From NCBI GenBank assembly GCA_016208975.1, contig JACQXA010000004.1, positions 807,015 through 871,014 of the forward strand: DNA of 64,000 bases, read 5' to 3'. Made by a program: the position numbers and the translations under genes. Positions 49,533-59,401 of the stretch are shown piece by piece; positions within the stretch are counted from its first letter, which is position 1; the number at the start of each line of letters is the position of its first letter. The notes below the pieces were generated by a model. That model made no database searches and was not told where the DNA came from. It was given only the letters and a program-made list of their open reading frames with translations. This stretch comes from Nitrospinota bacterium. GTDB lineage: Bacteria > Nitrospinota_A > UBA7883 > JACRLM01.

Positions 49533-52439
49533 CTATCTGGACGCCATGGTGAACAAAACCATGGAGTTCATGGACGGCCTATTGAGAAAATATTCATCCC
49601 TCGGGTCAAGGTCCCTGTTTATGTCGTCGGATTCAACCCTGTCTTCGGGAGTGAAATACACCACCGGGGATTTTAACAGCAGGTTTTTGATACCCTCCAG
49701 GTTCAAATTGGCCCCTTCAAAATAGGCTTGCGTTTCCGGGGCGCCCAGCGTGGCGGCCATGGCTTCCTTGTCCACGGGAACGGGCTGTTCGGCGCCGATC
49801 ATTATGTCCCCCACCCTCGTGACGTAAGGAAACGCCCGGAGGAACGTCATGGCCGCCCGCTCCGTGGGTATCCATTGGATAACGAACCCGCCCGGGGCCA
49901 GGGCGCGGCGGGTCTGCTGGAAATACTCCAGCGAGTAAAGAAGCCCGCTGTTGGCCTCGTAAGGGGTGATGGCGTCGGTCTGGATTATGTCGTACTTCTC
50001 GTGGGAGGTGTAGAGGGCTTTCCTGCCGTCCCCCACAGTGAACTTGTAGCGGCTGTCGCCGAACAGTTTGGCCAATAGAGGGTCGCCAGCCTCGTTCAAA
50101 TGGCGTTTTAGCGTCTTGTAAACCGGCGCCACTATCTCCACGGCGTGGATGCTCTCGGTGGCCCCGTGTAACCCCAGGGTATAGGCCTGCCCGCCGGAGC
50201 CTACGCCGATGAGCAATATCTTCTTGGGCGCCGGATGCAACATCGGGCCGAAAATGCTGTTGTAAACATGGAACGCGGAGAAGGGAAGGTATCCCTGCAC
50301 CTTGCCGCCATTCGAAAGGACCAGCACGCCGGGAGCGGCGTTTTCATCCTCGCAAAGGGCGGTCATGCCGGTGTGGTCCGCGTTTACAAGGCATTTTCCC
50401 TTGTTACCCGTATGAATGACAGACCAGAAAGATTCCAGGCTGGGGAACATGATGGCGCCCATGGCCAGCGCCGCCGCCAGCCCCCACCGCCACCGCATGG
50501 GTTTGGCTTCCACCTGCCCGGCGCGCGCAAAGAAGCCTTCGGCCAAAAGCATGACGCTCAGGACGCATACCACTGTAAGGGAAAGGGTAATCCCGCCAAC
50601 CATGAATATCAGCAGGCCTGTCACCAGGCTTCCGGCGGTGTTGCCAAGGATGTTTATCCATTGCAAGGCCCCCACCCGGCGGCCTATCAGGGCCAGGTCG
50701 TCATGCACGGCTTTCTGGACGATGGGGAAGGAGAACCCCAGCAAAAACCCGGGCAGGGCCGTAAGGGCGAAGGTAAAACCGAACATCACCCACACGTTTT
50801 CATACCCGTGTTTCAAGAAGGTGTGTTCGCTGAGCCATACCTGCGCCTGATGGATTCCATACACATAATAAAGCGCGCCCAGCGAGGCCACGGCGTAAAA
50901 CGCCGCCAGCCCTATGACCACCGTGAAGAACGCGCCTGGGTTCTTAAGCCGTGGCGCCACATAAGAGCTGGCTATGATGCCCAGCCCGTCGGCCACAAGA
51001 AAGAAAGCCAGCACCAGCGAAAAGGTGTAAGGCGATGAATGGAACAGCGCGCCTATAACGCGGAACCACACCAGCTCCAGCGATATGGCTATAAAACCGG
51101 ACACGAAAAATAAAAACGCCCAGCGCCGGAACACCTTTGTGGAATCCCGGGCGCCACTCTCCATCCCCGAAGTGGAAGCTTCCAGTCCGCTTCTCCGCTC
51201 CGGAACCAGCCCCACCGCCGCCAGCGCCATGGCCCCGGCGGCCACCAGAAAATTCAGCCCCACAGCCACGATAATGGCCCCTTCGTAACCATAGGCCCCC
51301 ACCAGCTTCCACCCGGCCAGCATGGCCCCGATCCCCGCGCCAATGGTGTTGACTCCATACAGCCAGCCGATCCTCGCCGGAGCCTTGCCAATCTCCCTGA
51401 CCATGGCCTTGGAGAGCAGGGGTAAAGACATGCCCATCAGGAACGTGGGGATCAACAGTCCGGCGAAAGCCATGGCGAAAATCAGGACGTAAGAGTCCAC
51501 CTCGGACACCACTTGCCCGAAAAGGAAATCGTAAAGAAAGCTTTTGGAGAAATACGAGAATACGCCTATGGACACCTCGCAAAGGGCGAACAGTATGAAA
51601 GCCGTTTTGTTCATCAGACTGTCGGCCAGCCTGCCCCCTGCCAGGGCGCCTATCCCCAGCCCCAAAAGGAACGCGCCCACGATTATTGCGCTGGAGACGC
51701 TGTCCGACCCGCTGAACAGCCCCAGCATCCTCTGCCACGCCACTTGATAGATAATGGCGCTCACCCCCGAAAGGGTGAAGGCGGCGTACAACGCCGGGGT
51801 AAGGATTTTCTCACGGGCCTCATCGCTTGCGGCTTTAAACCCGCGCCTCGCCATTAAAAAGAACGCCGCAAGGGCGAACGGCCAACCGATAAAGATTAAC
51901 CAGCGTTTCCACATGGGGGATGTGGCGTTCAGCGATATCCCGTCCAGCGCCACCCAGGAACCCTGGGCGTTTTTTATCACTATCGGGTTGGATGGATCTT
52001 CCAGCCTCCTGGCTGGAATTTGAACAACCTCGTCATATACCAGCCCGGACACGTTCCAGCTGGACTTGCCGGAACCCTTCTTTATGAAAACCTGGGTGAA
52101 CAGCTCTCCCCCCGCGTAAATCTCCAGCTTTGGGGGATGATCGTTATGCGCGTCCAGAATATGCAATACCAGCGTGGTGTCTTCCCTGAAGGGCGGCTGA
52201 ATCCTTATCTCGCTTTGAACGCCGTCACCCCATGAATCCATCGGGCCGGGTAGCTGGATGGGCGCTTTATCTTTCGGGCTGTTAAGCTCCACCGATTCCC
52301 GGTTTTTCCAGAAGCTGTCCCTCATCTTGCCCGAAACGCCATAGGAGACACCTATTATGTCCCTCATGACGAACTGGGCGGAGAACAAGACAAGGACAAG
52401 GATAAAAACTGAACCGGTTATGATTTTTAAACTGCGCAT
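49533..52439 (-). CDS. Membrane protein fused to a spermidine-synthase-like domain
   Basis: 968 residues. One N-terminal span, a beta-rich periplasmic domain (about 35-180), then 12-14 membrane spans in MFS-like arrangement (about 180-700), then a spermidine/spermine-synthase-like SAM-fold domain (about 735-900): ILLIGVGSGGQAYTL, AVEIVAPV, GDGRKALY and YDIIQTDA. Fused MFS/spermidine synthase proteins are widespread but their product is unknown. Gly-rich motif I is intact, so nucleotide or SAM binding is possible. The gene is flanked on both sides by palindromic-repeat clusters. Confidence 0.88.
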   Translation of the reverse strand: MRSLKIITGSVFILVLVLFSAQFVMRDIIGVSYGVSGKMRDSFWKNRESVELNSPKDKAPIQLPGPMDSWGDGVQSEIRIQPPFREDTTLVLHILDAHNDHPPKLEIYAGGELFTQVFIKKGSGKSSWNVSGLVYDEVVQIPARRLEDPSNPIVIKNAQGSWVALDGISLNATSPMWKRWLIFIGWPFALAAFFLMARRGFKAASDEAREKILTPALYAAFTLSGVSAIIYQVAWQRMLGLFSGSDSVSSAIIVGAFLLGLGIGALAGGRLADSLMNKTAFILFALCEVSIGVFSYFSKSFLYDFLFGQVVSEVDSYVLIFAMAFAGLLIPTFLMGMSLPLLSKAMVREIGKAPARIGWLYGVNTIGAGIGAMLAGWKLVGAYGYEGAIIVAVGLNFLVAAGAMALAAVGLVPERRSGLEASTSGMESGARDSTKVFRRWAFLFFVSGFIAISLELVWFRVIGALFHSSPYTFSLVLAFFLVADGLGIIASSYVAPRLKNPGAFFTVVIGLAAFYAVASLGALYYVYGIHQAQVWLSEHTFLKHGYENVWVMFGFTFALTALPGFLLGFSFPIVQKAVHDDLALIGRRVGALQWINILGNTAGSLVTGLLIFMVGGITLSLTVVCVLSVMLLAEGFFARAGQVEAKPMRWRWGLAAALAMGAIMFPSLESFWSVIHTGNKGKCLVNADHTGMTALCEDENAAPGVLVLSNGGKVQGYLPFSAFHVYNSIFGPMLHPAPKKILLIGVGSGGQAYTLGLHGATESIHAVEIVAPVYKTLKRHLNEAGDPLLAKLFGDSRYKFTVGDGRKALYTSHEKYDIIQTDAITPYEANSGLLYSLEYFQQTRRALAPGGFVIQWIPTERAAMTFLRAFPYVTRVGDIMIGAEQPVPVDKEAMAATLGAPETQAYFEGANLNLEGIKNLLLKSPVVYFTPEDRVESDDINRDLDPRDEYFLNRPSMNSMVLFTMASR

Positions 52440-52542
52440 ACCTGTCGGAATTGTTTTGGATGTTAATCTAAGCGCTTAATATTGTAGCGGAATAAACAGA
52501 AATATATACACTTATTTTTATAGAGCAGGCGCTGAATCGGGT
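52440..52542. promoter_or_regulatory. AT-rich promoter region of the fusion gene
   Basis: About 100 AT-rich bases. Minus strand reading contains TATAAAAATAAGTG and ATTAAGCGC blocks; the strongest -10-like block is TATAAA (52522-52517). It separates the membrane-fusion gene from the tandem repeat. Confidence 0.4.
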
Positions 52543-52543
52543 C

Positions 52544-52901
52544 GTCAATTTTTTGACAGTGGACGGTGGGGCGCTATTGCTTCCCCGGGGTCGGGCGACC
52601 CCGGTCTTCTCACATCACGGAGTGCCGTGGTCAGCGACCACGGTGAAGCGTTTAGAGGGCGACCACGGGGCGGGGGCGGAGATTTGCAGAATCAGAGGCC
52701 GTCAATTGTTAACTGTGGACGGTGGGGCGCTATGGCTTCCCCGGAGTCGCCCGACCCCGGTCTTCTCACATCAACGGAGTACCGTGGTCAGCGACCACGG
52801 TGAAGCGTTTAAAGGGCGGCCACGGGCGTTATAGAGCGACCACGGGGCGGCGGATGATTTGCAGAATCAGGCCGTCAATTGTTGGCAGTGGACGGTAGTA
52901 G
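52544..52901. repeat. Tandem array (2.3 copies) of a roughly 160-bp unit with the two-hairpin element
   Basis: Copies begin with GTCAATT at 52544, 52701 and 52874 (steps of 157 and 173 bases). Each full copy holds a two-hairpin element, now with CCGGGGTC/GACCCCGG as the left hairpin and ACCGTGGTC-AGC-GACCACGGT as the right, the reverse of the assignment at 49051. Both copies share the tail CGACCACGGGGCGG and TTTGCAGAATCAG. The third, partial copy runs into the 3' end of the PBP1a gene. Confidence 0.88.
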
Positions 52902-55433
52902 CTATGGCTTGGGGCTACCGGCGGGAGCGGGTGGCGCCGATTGGGCCGCGGGGGCCGTGGACTGGCCCGCTGGTGCGGATGTCAGCGACTCGTTAAATTT
53001 CTCCATCCAGTCCCCTTCCATCGCGCCGGTGTATTCCGTGGGCTGGGTGCCTTTGATAAAAGCTTCCATCAGGCTGTCTTCACCGGTGGAGTCGGTAAGA
53101 AGGCCGGTTTTTTTATCTACCCTCACGAAAATGATATCGTCCGGCGGCACGAATTCCGTGGCGATGCGGTTCTTTAACGCCTCTTTCATGAACCGCATCC
53201 AGATGGGTATGGCCGCCCGGGCGCCGGTTTCCTTGTGTCCTATGGGTTTGTTGTCGTCCCTTCCCACCCACACGGCGCAAACCAGGTCCGGAGTGAAACC
53301 GATGAACCACGCGTCCACGAAGTTGTTGGTGGTGCCGGTTTTCCCGGCGATGTGGCGGCCCAGTCCGGAAACTGTTTCCGCCGTGCCTTCCTGAACCACG
53401 CTTTCCATGACGCTGGTCATAAGGTAGGCCACTTCCGGCGAAATCACCTGCTCGCCCGAAGGCTCGTTGTTTTCCAGAATGGCCCCGTCGTTATCGGCCA
53501 CGCTTTTTACATAATACTGGTTCATCCGCGCGCCGCCGTTGGCCAGGGTGGCGAAGGCCCCGGTCATCTCCTCCACCGTCACCGTGGAGGCGCCAAGCCC
53601 CAGCGAAAACGTGGGATCCAGCGGGCTTGTTATGCCGAACCGCCGGGCGTAATCCACCGCCGTCCTCACCCCTATTTTGCTCAGCACCTTCACCGTCACC
53701 ACGTTGCGGGAGAAGGTGACCGCCTCGCGGATCCGGGTGGGGCCGAAATATTTTTCCTCGAAGTTCGTCGGCGTCCACTCCTTCATTCCGGTGAGCGCCA
53801 TGTCGAAGGACACGGGAGAGTCCATCACGATGGTGGCGGGGGTGAACCCGTTATCCAGCGCGGCGGTGTATATTACCGGTTTGAAGGCCGAGCCGGGCTG
53901 GCGCATGGCCTGCACCGCCCTGTTGAACTTGCTGGTCTCCGCGTCGTACCCGCCCACCATGGCCTTTATACCGCCGGTCCGGGGGTCTATGGCCAGCAGG
54001 GCCGCCTGTACCTCGGGAGTCTGGTCCAGCATCAAGGGGTAAACCCCGTCCTTGCCCGGCTTGTCCAGGATCTTTACTTCCACCACGTCGCCCCGTTTCA
54101 AAACTTTGCGGGGGTCTTCCACCAATGGCGCCCACATCAGGTCCGACCCCGGTTTGGGCTTGTGGGCCCATCCCAGGTTTTCAACGGTTATGAGCCCCTT
54201 GGCGTCCTCAAAACCTATGCGGGCCTGGGTTTTGTCCACATACAGGACTACGCCTTTCAGTTTCCGCCCCGGCTTATAAAAAGCCGCTTCTGTCTGCCGG
54301 GGGTCGTCTTTGGGATTTAGCGTGGCCCAGTCCGGCTTGTGGCCCGCGTCCAGTTTTATGTTCGCCAGCGGGCCGCGATAGCCCAGCCGCTTGTCCAGTT
54401 CCTCCAGCCCCGCCGTCACCGCCGCGTCGGCGTGTTGCTGGAGCTTTACGTCCAGGGTGGTGTTCACCTTCAACCCGCCCCGGTAAAGCCGGGTGGCGCC
54501 ATATTGTTTTTCCAGGTACCGCCTCAGGTGCTCGGCGAACCACGGGGCGCGGTTGGCCGGTTTTTTGTGGCCGGAAAGCTTGATGACTTCCATGCCGGCC
54601 CGTTCCGCCTGGTCCGGAGTGATGGCGTTTATAGCCAGCAGGCGGTTCAGCACATGCCCCCGGCGCGCCCGGGCTTTCTCCATGTTGTTATAGGGAGAAT
54701 AACTGGAGGGCGCCTTGGGCAGGCTGGCTATCATGGCTATCTCTCCCAGCGTGAGGGCGGAAAGCTCCTTGCCGAAATATGTCTCCGCCGCCGCGGCGAC
54801 CCCGTAAGCCCCATGGCCGTAATACACCTGGTTGAGGTAAATCTCCAGTATCTCGTCCTTGGAATAGTTCCGCTCTATCTCGATTGAAAGCAGGGCCTCT
54901 TTTATCTTCCTGTCGAAGGTGCGCTCGGGGGAAAGCAGAAGCACCTTGGCCACCTGCTGGGTGATGGAACTGCCCCCCTGCACCACCTTGCCCGCCTTGA
55001 GGTTCTCGAACATGGCGCGGGCGATGCCCTCGAAATTTATCCCGTGATGCTCGTAAAACTTGGCGTCTTCCACGGCGATGGTGGCCTGCATAAGCAGGCG
55101 CGGTATTTTGCCCAGGGGGGTGTACATCCTTTTTTCGGTGTAGAAATCGGCTACGATATCCCCCTTGTCGTCATAAACCCGGGTGGCGAAACTGGGGTTG
55201 AACTGTTTGATGGCCTTTATGTCCGGCAGGTCTTCGCCGAAAAGCTTGGAATAGTAATACCCCACCCCCGCCGCCGCGGCCACGGCCAATATCACAAGGA
55301 TGGAGCCGGTCATGGTCAACACCCTGAGCGTGTCTCTCCTGCGCTCCCTGGCCGGGATGGGTGGAGGGGTCACAGTTTTATTCTCAGGCTGTGGCGCGGG
55401 CTTTTCAGGAGTACTACCGGGAGTTTCGGACAT
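52902..55433 (-). CDS. mrcA: Class A penicillin-binding protein 1a
   Basis: 843 residues. One membrane span near residue 45, glycosyltransferase domain with EDAKFYEHHG and GGSSITQQVAK, an OB-like insert, then the transpeptidase with nucleophile Ser in GSAFKP, SRN and KTGTTNNFVDAWF. It polymerises and cross-links peptidoglycan in the periplasm. The last 25 residues are a Pro/Ala-rich tail; the final codons and stop lie in the third copy of the tandem repeat. One base after the UDG stop, so co-transcribed with it. Confidence 0.96.
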   Translation of the reverse strand: MSETPGSTPEKPAPQPENKTVTPPPIPARERRRDTLRVLTMTGSILVILAVAAAAGVGYYYSKLFGEDLPDIKAIKQFNPSFATRVYDDKGDIVADFYTEKRMYTPLGKIPRLLMQATIAVEDAKFYEHHGINFEGIARAMFENLKAGKVVQGGSSITQQVAKVLLLSPERTFDRKIKEALLSIEIERNYSKDEILEIYLNQVYYGHGAYGVAAAAETYFGKELSALTLGEIAMIASLPKAPSSYSPYNNMEKARARRGHVLNRLLAINAITPDQAERAGMEVIKLSGHKKPANRAPWFAEHLRRYLEKQYGATRLYRGGLKVNTTLDVKLQQHADAAVTAGLEELDKRLGYRGPLANIKLDAGHKPDWATLNPKDDPRQTEAAFYKPGRKLKGVVLYVDKTQARIGFEDAKGLITVENLGWAHKPKPGSDLMWAPLVEDPRKVLKRGDVVEVKILDKPGKDGVYPLMLDQTPEVQAALLAIDPRTGGIKAMVGGYDAETSKFNRAVQAMRQPGSAFKPVIYTAALDNGFTPATIVMDSPVSFDMALTGMKEWTPTNFEEKYFGPTRIREAVTFSRNVVTVKVLSKIGVRTAVDYARRFGITSPLDPTFSLGLGASTVTVEEMTGAFATLANGGARMNQYYVKSVADNDGAILENNEPSGEQVISPEVAYLMTSVMESVVQEGTAETVSGLGRHIAGKTGTTNNFVDAWFIGFTPDLVCAVWVGRDDNKPIGHKETGARAAIPIWMRFMKEALKNRIATEFVPPDDIIFVRVDKKTGLLTDSTGEDSLMEAFIKGTQPTEYTGAMEGDWMEKFNESLTSAPAGQSTAPAAQSAPPAPAGSPKP

Positions 55434-55434
55434 T

Positions 55435-56220
55435 TCAACCCTTCTTAGGCGGAACAGGCAGATTAAGTTGTTTCATCACCACCTTCAGATCCTCCCACGT
55501 ATCTTTTTTGGCGGCGGGATTGCGCAGAAGATACGCCGGATGGTAAGTGGGCACAAGGGGCACGCCATGGTAATCGTGGATTTTGCCCCGCATGCGCGAA
55601 ATGGGCGTGCCGGTTTTCAACAGCGTGGTGGCGGCCACCGCGCCCAGGGCGCAGATTATCTCGGGCTTTATTATGTCTATCTGACGGAGCAGATAAGGCT
55701 CGCAATGCTCCACCTCTTCCGGCGCCGGCGTCCGGTTGCCGGGAGGGCGGCATTTTAGGACATTGGCTATGTACACGTCGGCCCTTTTCAGGCCCATGGC
55801 GCCAATCATGTCGGTAAGAAGCTGGCCGGCCCGGCCCACGAAAGGCTCCCCCAGCCGGTCCTCATCGGCCCCGGGCGCCTCCCCCACGAACATCAGCCGC
55901 GCATATGGGTTGCCCACGCCGAAAACCGCCTGCGTCCGCAAGTTCCCCAGCGGGCATTTTGCGCAAACCACCACCTCCGCCCGGAGGTTTTCCAAAGCTT
56001 CTTCCCGGCTGGCCGGTTTTGCGCTAACTGTTTTTGACGGCAACGGCAACTCCACATCCCGCGGCTCCCGGGTTTTCTCCGGCCCGCGTAAAATTTCCAT
56101 CCAGTTGGAGGGCAAGGCCCCCAACACCTCCCGGTGCCCGTGCAGGCGCAGGGTTTCAAGCTCCAGCCTTAAAGCCCTCAACCGCGCCAGGGTGGCATGG
56201 GTTTGCCCGGCCTGGCTCAT
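55435..56220 (-). CDS. Family 4 (iron-sulfur) uracil-DNA glycosylase
   Basis: 261 residues. Cluster cysteines in CAKCPLG and [17 protein letters not shown], active-site motif GEAPGADED and the late HPAYLLR. It removes uracil from DNA. The first 80 residues, upstream of the core, are helical and variable. The start overlaps the coaBC stop (ATGA), a common association in operons with essential genes. Confidence 0.94.
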   Translation of the reverse strand: MSQAGQTHATLARLRALRLELETLRLHGHREVLGALPSNWMEILRGPEKTREPRDVELPLPSKTVSAKPASREEALENLRAEVVVCAKCPLGNLRTQAVFGVGNPYARLMFVGEAPGADEDRLGEPFVGRAGQLLTDMIGAMGLKRADVYIANVLKCRPPGNRTPAPEEVEHCEPYLLRQIDIIKPEIICALGAVAATTLLKTGTPISRMRGKIHDYHGVPLVPTYHPAYLLRNPAAKKDTWEDLKVVMKQLNLPVPPKKG

Positions 56221-57425
56221 TTGCCGCGCCCGCTGGCGTTGCGCTCTTTCACCGCCAGGTCCAGTATGGCGCGGGCCACCTTTGGTTTTTCCGACCGCGC
56301 CACGCTCTCCATGGCGCCGGAGCGGGTGATCATCGTCACCTCGTTATAGTCCGATCCGAACCCGATGTCTTTCCTGGACACGTCGTTTATCACTATCATG
56401 TCCAGGTTCTTGTATTCCAGTTTTTCCCTGCCGTATTCGACGGCGTTTTCGGTTTCGGCGGCGAACCCCACCAAAAACTGCGCCGTCTTGCGCCGGGAAA
56501 GCGTAAACAGTATGTCCCGGTTGGGCTCTAAAGTGAGGCTCCAGCTCTCCATCTTCTTCACCTTGCCGCCGTTGAGGCCCGCCGAACGGTAGTCCCCCAC
56601 CGCCGCGGCCATTATAAGCATGTCCGCCCCGTCGAATTTCCCCGACAGCGCATGATAAAGCTCCTCCGCCGACTCCACCCGCTCCACGGTCACGCTGGCG
56701 GGCGGCTCCACCTCCATCGCCGCGGCGATGAGCGTTACATCCGCCCCGCGTTGAAAGGCCTCCTCGGCCAGCGCCACCCCCATTTTGCCCGACGAGCGGT
56801 TGCCGATAAAGCGCACCGCGTCCACCGGCTCCCGGGTTCCGCCGGCGGTGATTATGATTTTCAGCCCTTCCATGTCGCGCCGGGTTTCAAGGACGCGCTC
56901 CACGGCGGCGACGATCTCCTCCACCGGGGCCAGCTTGCCCTCCCCCTCGTCGCCGCAGGCCAACAGGCCGCTACCGGGCCCAACGAAGGTTATGCCCCGG
57001 GATTTGAGTTTTTCCATGTTTTCCCGCACGGCGGGGTTATTGTACATCCGGGTGTTCATGGCGGGGGCCACTATAACCGGTTTGCCGGCGGCCAATAGCA
57101 TGGTGGTCAAAGTGTCGTCGGCGATGCCGTTGGCCATTTTGCCTATCACGTCCGCCGTGGCGGGGGCCACCAAGACCAGCGCCGCTTCCCGCAGGGCGCT
57201 GATGTGGGGCATGGGGTCTTCCCCCGGCAGGGGCATGCGGGCCAACAGCGCGGGGCGCCCCGTTACCGCCTCGAAGGTAAGAGGCGTCACGAATTTTTCG
57301 GCGTTGGCGGTCATCACCACCTGGGGCTCATAACCTGTGTCCATGAGCCTGCGGGCGATGTCCGCCGCCTTGTACGCGGCCACTCCGCCCGTAACGCCTA
57401 GTATTATCTTTCCTCGCGGGGCCAT
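56217..57425 (-). CDS. coaBC: Bifunctional phosphopantothenoylcysteine decarboxylase/phosphopantothenate-cysteine ligase
   Basis: 402 residues. N-terminal flavoprotein decarboxylase ([29 protein letters not shown]) and C-terminal ligase ([34 protein letters not shown]). Two successive steps of CoA synthesis. First gene of coaBC-udg-mrcA, 67 bases after the 105-residue membrane protein gene. Confidence 0.98.
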   Translation of the reverse strand: MAPRGKIILGVTGGVAAYKAADIARRLMDTGYEPQVVMTANAEKFVTPLTFEAVTGRPALLARMPLPGEDPMPHISALREAALVLVAPATADVIGKMANGIADDTLTTMLLAAGKPVIVAPAMNTRMYNNPAVRENMEKLKSRGITFVGPGSGLLACGDEGEGKLAPVEEIVAAVERVLETRRDMEGLKIIITAGGTREPVDAVRFIGNRSSGKMGVALAEEAFQRGADVTLIAAAMEVEPPASVTVERVESAEELYHALSGKFDGADMLIMAAAVGDYRSAGLNGGKVKKMESWSLTLEPNRDILFTLSRRKTAQFLVGFAAETENAVEYGREKLEYKNLDMIVINDVSRKDIGFGSDYNEVTMITRSGAMESVARSEKPKVARAILDLAVKERNASGRGK

Positions 57426-57492
57426 TTATCCGTCAAAAACTTAAATTATAACAATACCCGGCCCGGCGGTGGAAAGTGAAAATAAACCCGGG

Positions 57493-57810
57493 TCAGCTTT
57501 TCTCCCTGGCGGAAACGTACAGCCCCCAGGCCACCACCGCCACCATTATCCACTGCATAAAAAGCCTCTCCATGTCCAGCCGCACGCCAAAACTGGCGCT
57601 TATCTGCTGGCTGGCGCCGTTCACCTTGACCCCGATGGGGCCCAGGATGACCTGCGATAGCCTGTCCGGCGACGAGAAGACGCTGGCGTAGCCGCCCGGG
57701 GTTTGCACCCCCCCGGCGGGGCCCCAGGTGATGGTCCACGGGGGGAAAACGCCCATAAGAAAAATCACCAATATGCCGCCCCACATCGCGTATTTCTGAT
57801 GCTTGTTCAT
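57493..57810 (-). CDS. Small two-span membrane protein, unknown
   Basis: 105 residues. Hydrophobic segments at about 8-24 and 84-100 with a polar, Gly/Pro-rich loop between (GPAGGVQTPGGYASVFSSPD). Both ends carry basic residues, so the loop is likely periplasmic. GGAGCG lies 6 bases before the ATG. Between the secreted protein gene (8 bases) and coaBC. No family recognised. Confidence 0.62.
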   Translation of the reverse strand: MNKHQKYAMWGGILVIFLMGVFPPWTITWGPAGGVQTPGGYASVFSSPDRLSQVILGPIGVKVNGASQQISASFGVRLDMERLFMQWIMVAVVAWGLYVSAREKS

Positions 57811-57818
57811 GAGCGCTC

Positions 57819-58337
57819 CTATTTGTTTGAGTTTTTCCAGGCGGATATGAACTTTTCAACCCCTTCCAGCGTCCTGGCCTTCATCGCCTCAACCAAACCG
57901 GTTTGACCGGCTTTCACGCGGATGTCCAGAACCCAGGTGGGTATGGAACGTATCAGGGCGCTGTTCCTGACCAGCTTGGCGTCCTGCCGGAGGGCAAGGT
58001 GGATCAGATACGAATGTTCCGCCCCCTGTGAAGGCGTGTCCACGGTGACGTTGAGATATGGCGCCCCGTGCCGCTTCAGTTTTATGCCGGCCCCAAGACG
58101 AATGCCGGCTTCAGCGCTGGCCACATGCAACCCGGCGGTTTTCAACTTCTCCTCTACGGCTGATTGAACCCACTCCGATGTAAAGCCAAGCCCTTCAAGC
58201 TCCGCGTCCACCGGGTCGGCCACCACCATCAGGATCTTAAGCCCATCAAGCGAGGGGTCTTTCCCATTGTCCGCCGCCCCGGCGGGGATGACCGCCGCTA
58301 ATATCAGAAAAAACGCGGCCAGGATAACGCGGAGCAC
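57819..58337 (-). CDS. Secreted protein, unknown
   Basis: 172 residues from GTG 58337 with a signal peptide ending AGAADNG (about residue 21). The mature part has alternating alpha/beta character (VADPVDAELEGLGF, LNVTVDTPSQGAEHSYLIHLALRQ) that recalls proteins of cell-envelope assembly, but no family can be named. Two bases after the HMA gene, so likely co-expressed. Confidence 0.62.
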   Translation of the reverse strand: MLRVILAAFFLILAAVIPAGAADNGKDPSLDGLKILMVVADPVDAELEGLGFTSEWVQSAVEEKLKTAGLHVASAEAGIRLGAGIKLKRHGAPYLNVTVDTPSQGAEHSYLIHLALRQDAKLVRNSALIRSIPTWVLDIRVKAGQTGLVEAMKARTLEGVEKFISAWKNSNK

Positions 58338-58339
58338 GG

Positions 58340-58561
58340 TTACGATATCCCTTTAACCGTGTAACCGGCCTGAATCACCGCGTTGGAAAGCATCTCGTCG
58401 GTGACCTTGGTCTCGTCCAGGTCCACCACCGCATTCTTGGCCTCCAGGCTCACCTGTGCGTTTTCCACCCCGGCCAGGCCTTTTAGCGCGCCGGTTACCC
58501 ATTCGGCGCAATGGCCGCAACTCATACCTTCTATGGTTATGGTTTTCGTCAGCATTCCCAT
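58340..58561 (-). CDS. HMA-domain copper-chaperone-like protein
   Basis: 73 residues, a single heavy-metal-associated domain with metal motif MSCGHC (Cys15, Cys18) and the ferredoxin-like alpha/beta fold. CopZ-like chaperones pass Cu+ to P-type ATPases; none is encoded nearby. GGAGAC precedes ATG 58561. It lies 16 bases after the CBS gene. Confidence 0.92.
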   Translation of the reverse strand: MGMLTKTITIEGMSCGHCAEWVTGALKGLAGVENAQVSLEAKNAVVDLDETKVTDEMLSNAVIQAGYTVKGIS

Positions 58562-58577
58562 TGTCTCCAGCCAGAAA

Positions 58578-58970
58578 TCAGGTTTGTTTTTTCATGAGCG
58601 ACTTGACCAGGTCCGTAAGCGACACTATCCCCTCAAGCCTGGAGCCGTTGGTGACGATCAGGCGGGAGATTTTAAGCTCGGTAAGCATCTTTGCGGCGAA
58701 GCGTATATCCAGCTCCGCGCTGATGGTGATGCACGGCTTGGTCATGATGTCGAACACGTTGAGCATCTCCAGCCGCTCGTCGTTGGCTATCACCTTTCGC
58801 GCTATATCGGTGAAGGTGAGGATGCCGAAAGCATCGCTGTCGCTCTTGGGGGTGACCACCAGGGACTTGACGGATTTTTCCGCCATTACAGCCAGAGCCT
58901 CAAGCAGGGAAGCGCCCGCGTCCACAGTCACCACTTCCCGGTTCATAACTTCCTTTACCCTTACGGGCAT
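58578..58970 (-). CDS. Two-CBS-domain (Bateman) protein
   Basis: About 130 residues from ATG 58970; AGGAG lies 7 bases upstream, whereas ATG 58976 directly abuts it. Two CBS motifs (VKEVMNREVVTVDAGASLLEAL and VFDIMTKPCITISAELDIRFAA) form one Bateman module, which usually binds adenosine nucleotides or SAM. It is in line with the PII-DUF1538 genes, 62 bases downstream, and may serve as their energy sensor. Confidence 0.9.
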   Translation of the reverse strand: MPVRVKEVMNREVVTVDAGASLLEALAVMAEKSVKSLVVTPKSDSDAFGILTFTDIARKVIANDERLEMLNVFDIMTKPCITISAELDIRFAAKMLTELKISRLIVTNGSRLEGIVSLTDLVKSLMKKQT

Positions 58971-59039
58971 CGCCATTCTCCTGGAAAAAGTGTTTGCCGC
59001 TTTTCTATGGGAATTTTAACAGAGATTGAAAAACGCGGC

Positions 59040-59384
59040 TTAAATGTATTCCTCCGTTTCCTTTCTCAAAAGCAAAAGCTGGCTTTCAAGCCCCATAACC
59101 GTGTCTACCGGCAACGTGAAACATATGCCGTTGCCCGGTTTTACCATGTCGCCGGAATCATAAATGGCTTTCATGATCTTTGGGCACAAGTGGCGCTCCA
59201 CCAGCATTATTACCGCTTCCTGCGGCCGGTCCAGCGAGAGGCCGAAAAAGGTTTTGGCCTCTTTTACTCCCGTACCCCGGGCCGAAAGCAGGGTGGCTCC
59301 GGTGGCCCCGGCGGCCTTTGCGGCCTCCACTATCTCCTCCTGCCTGTCCGCCGGGCAAATGGTGAATATCAGGTTGAACCTCAT
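59040..59384 (-). CDS. PII-like signalling protein of the DUF1538 operon
   Basis: 114 residues from ATG 59384, the usual GlnB/GlnK length. The fold pattern is PII: beta1 MRFNLIFTIC, the RQEEIVEAAKAAGATGATLLSARG B-loop region, and FFGLSLDRPQEAVIMLVE before helix 2. It lacks the canonical uridylylated tyrosine segment, so it is a PII-like paralogue. It is encoded 17 bases after two DUF1538 membrane genes, which suggests it gates that transporter. Confidence 0.85.
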   Translation of the reverse strand: MRFNLIFTICPADRQEEIVEAAKAAGATGATLLSARGTGVKEAKTFFGLSLDRPQEAVIMLVERHLCPKIMKAIYDSGDMVKPGNGICFTLPVDTVMGLESQLLLLRKETEEYI

Positions 59385-59401
59385 GTTTTCCACCCCCTCT
59401 C

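Noticed and set aside
52544-52901. A possible CRISPR-like array because of tandem repeats
   Set aside because: The repeat unit is about 160 bp with internal palindromes and there are only 2.3 copies without spacers of constant size; no cas gene is in the window.
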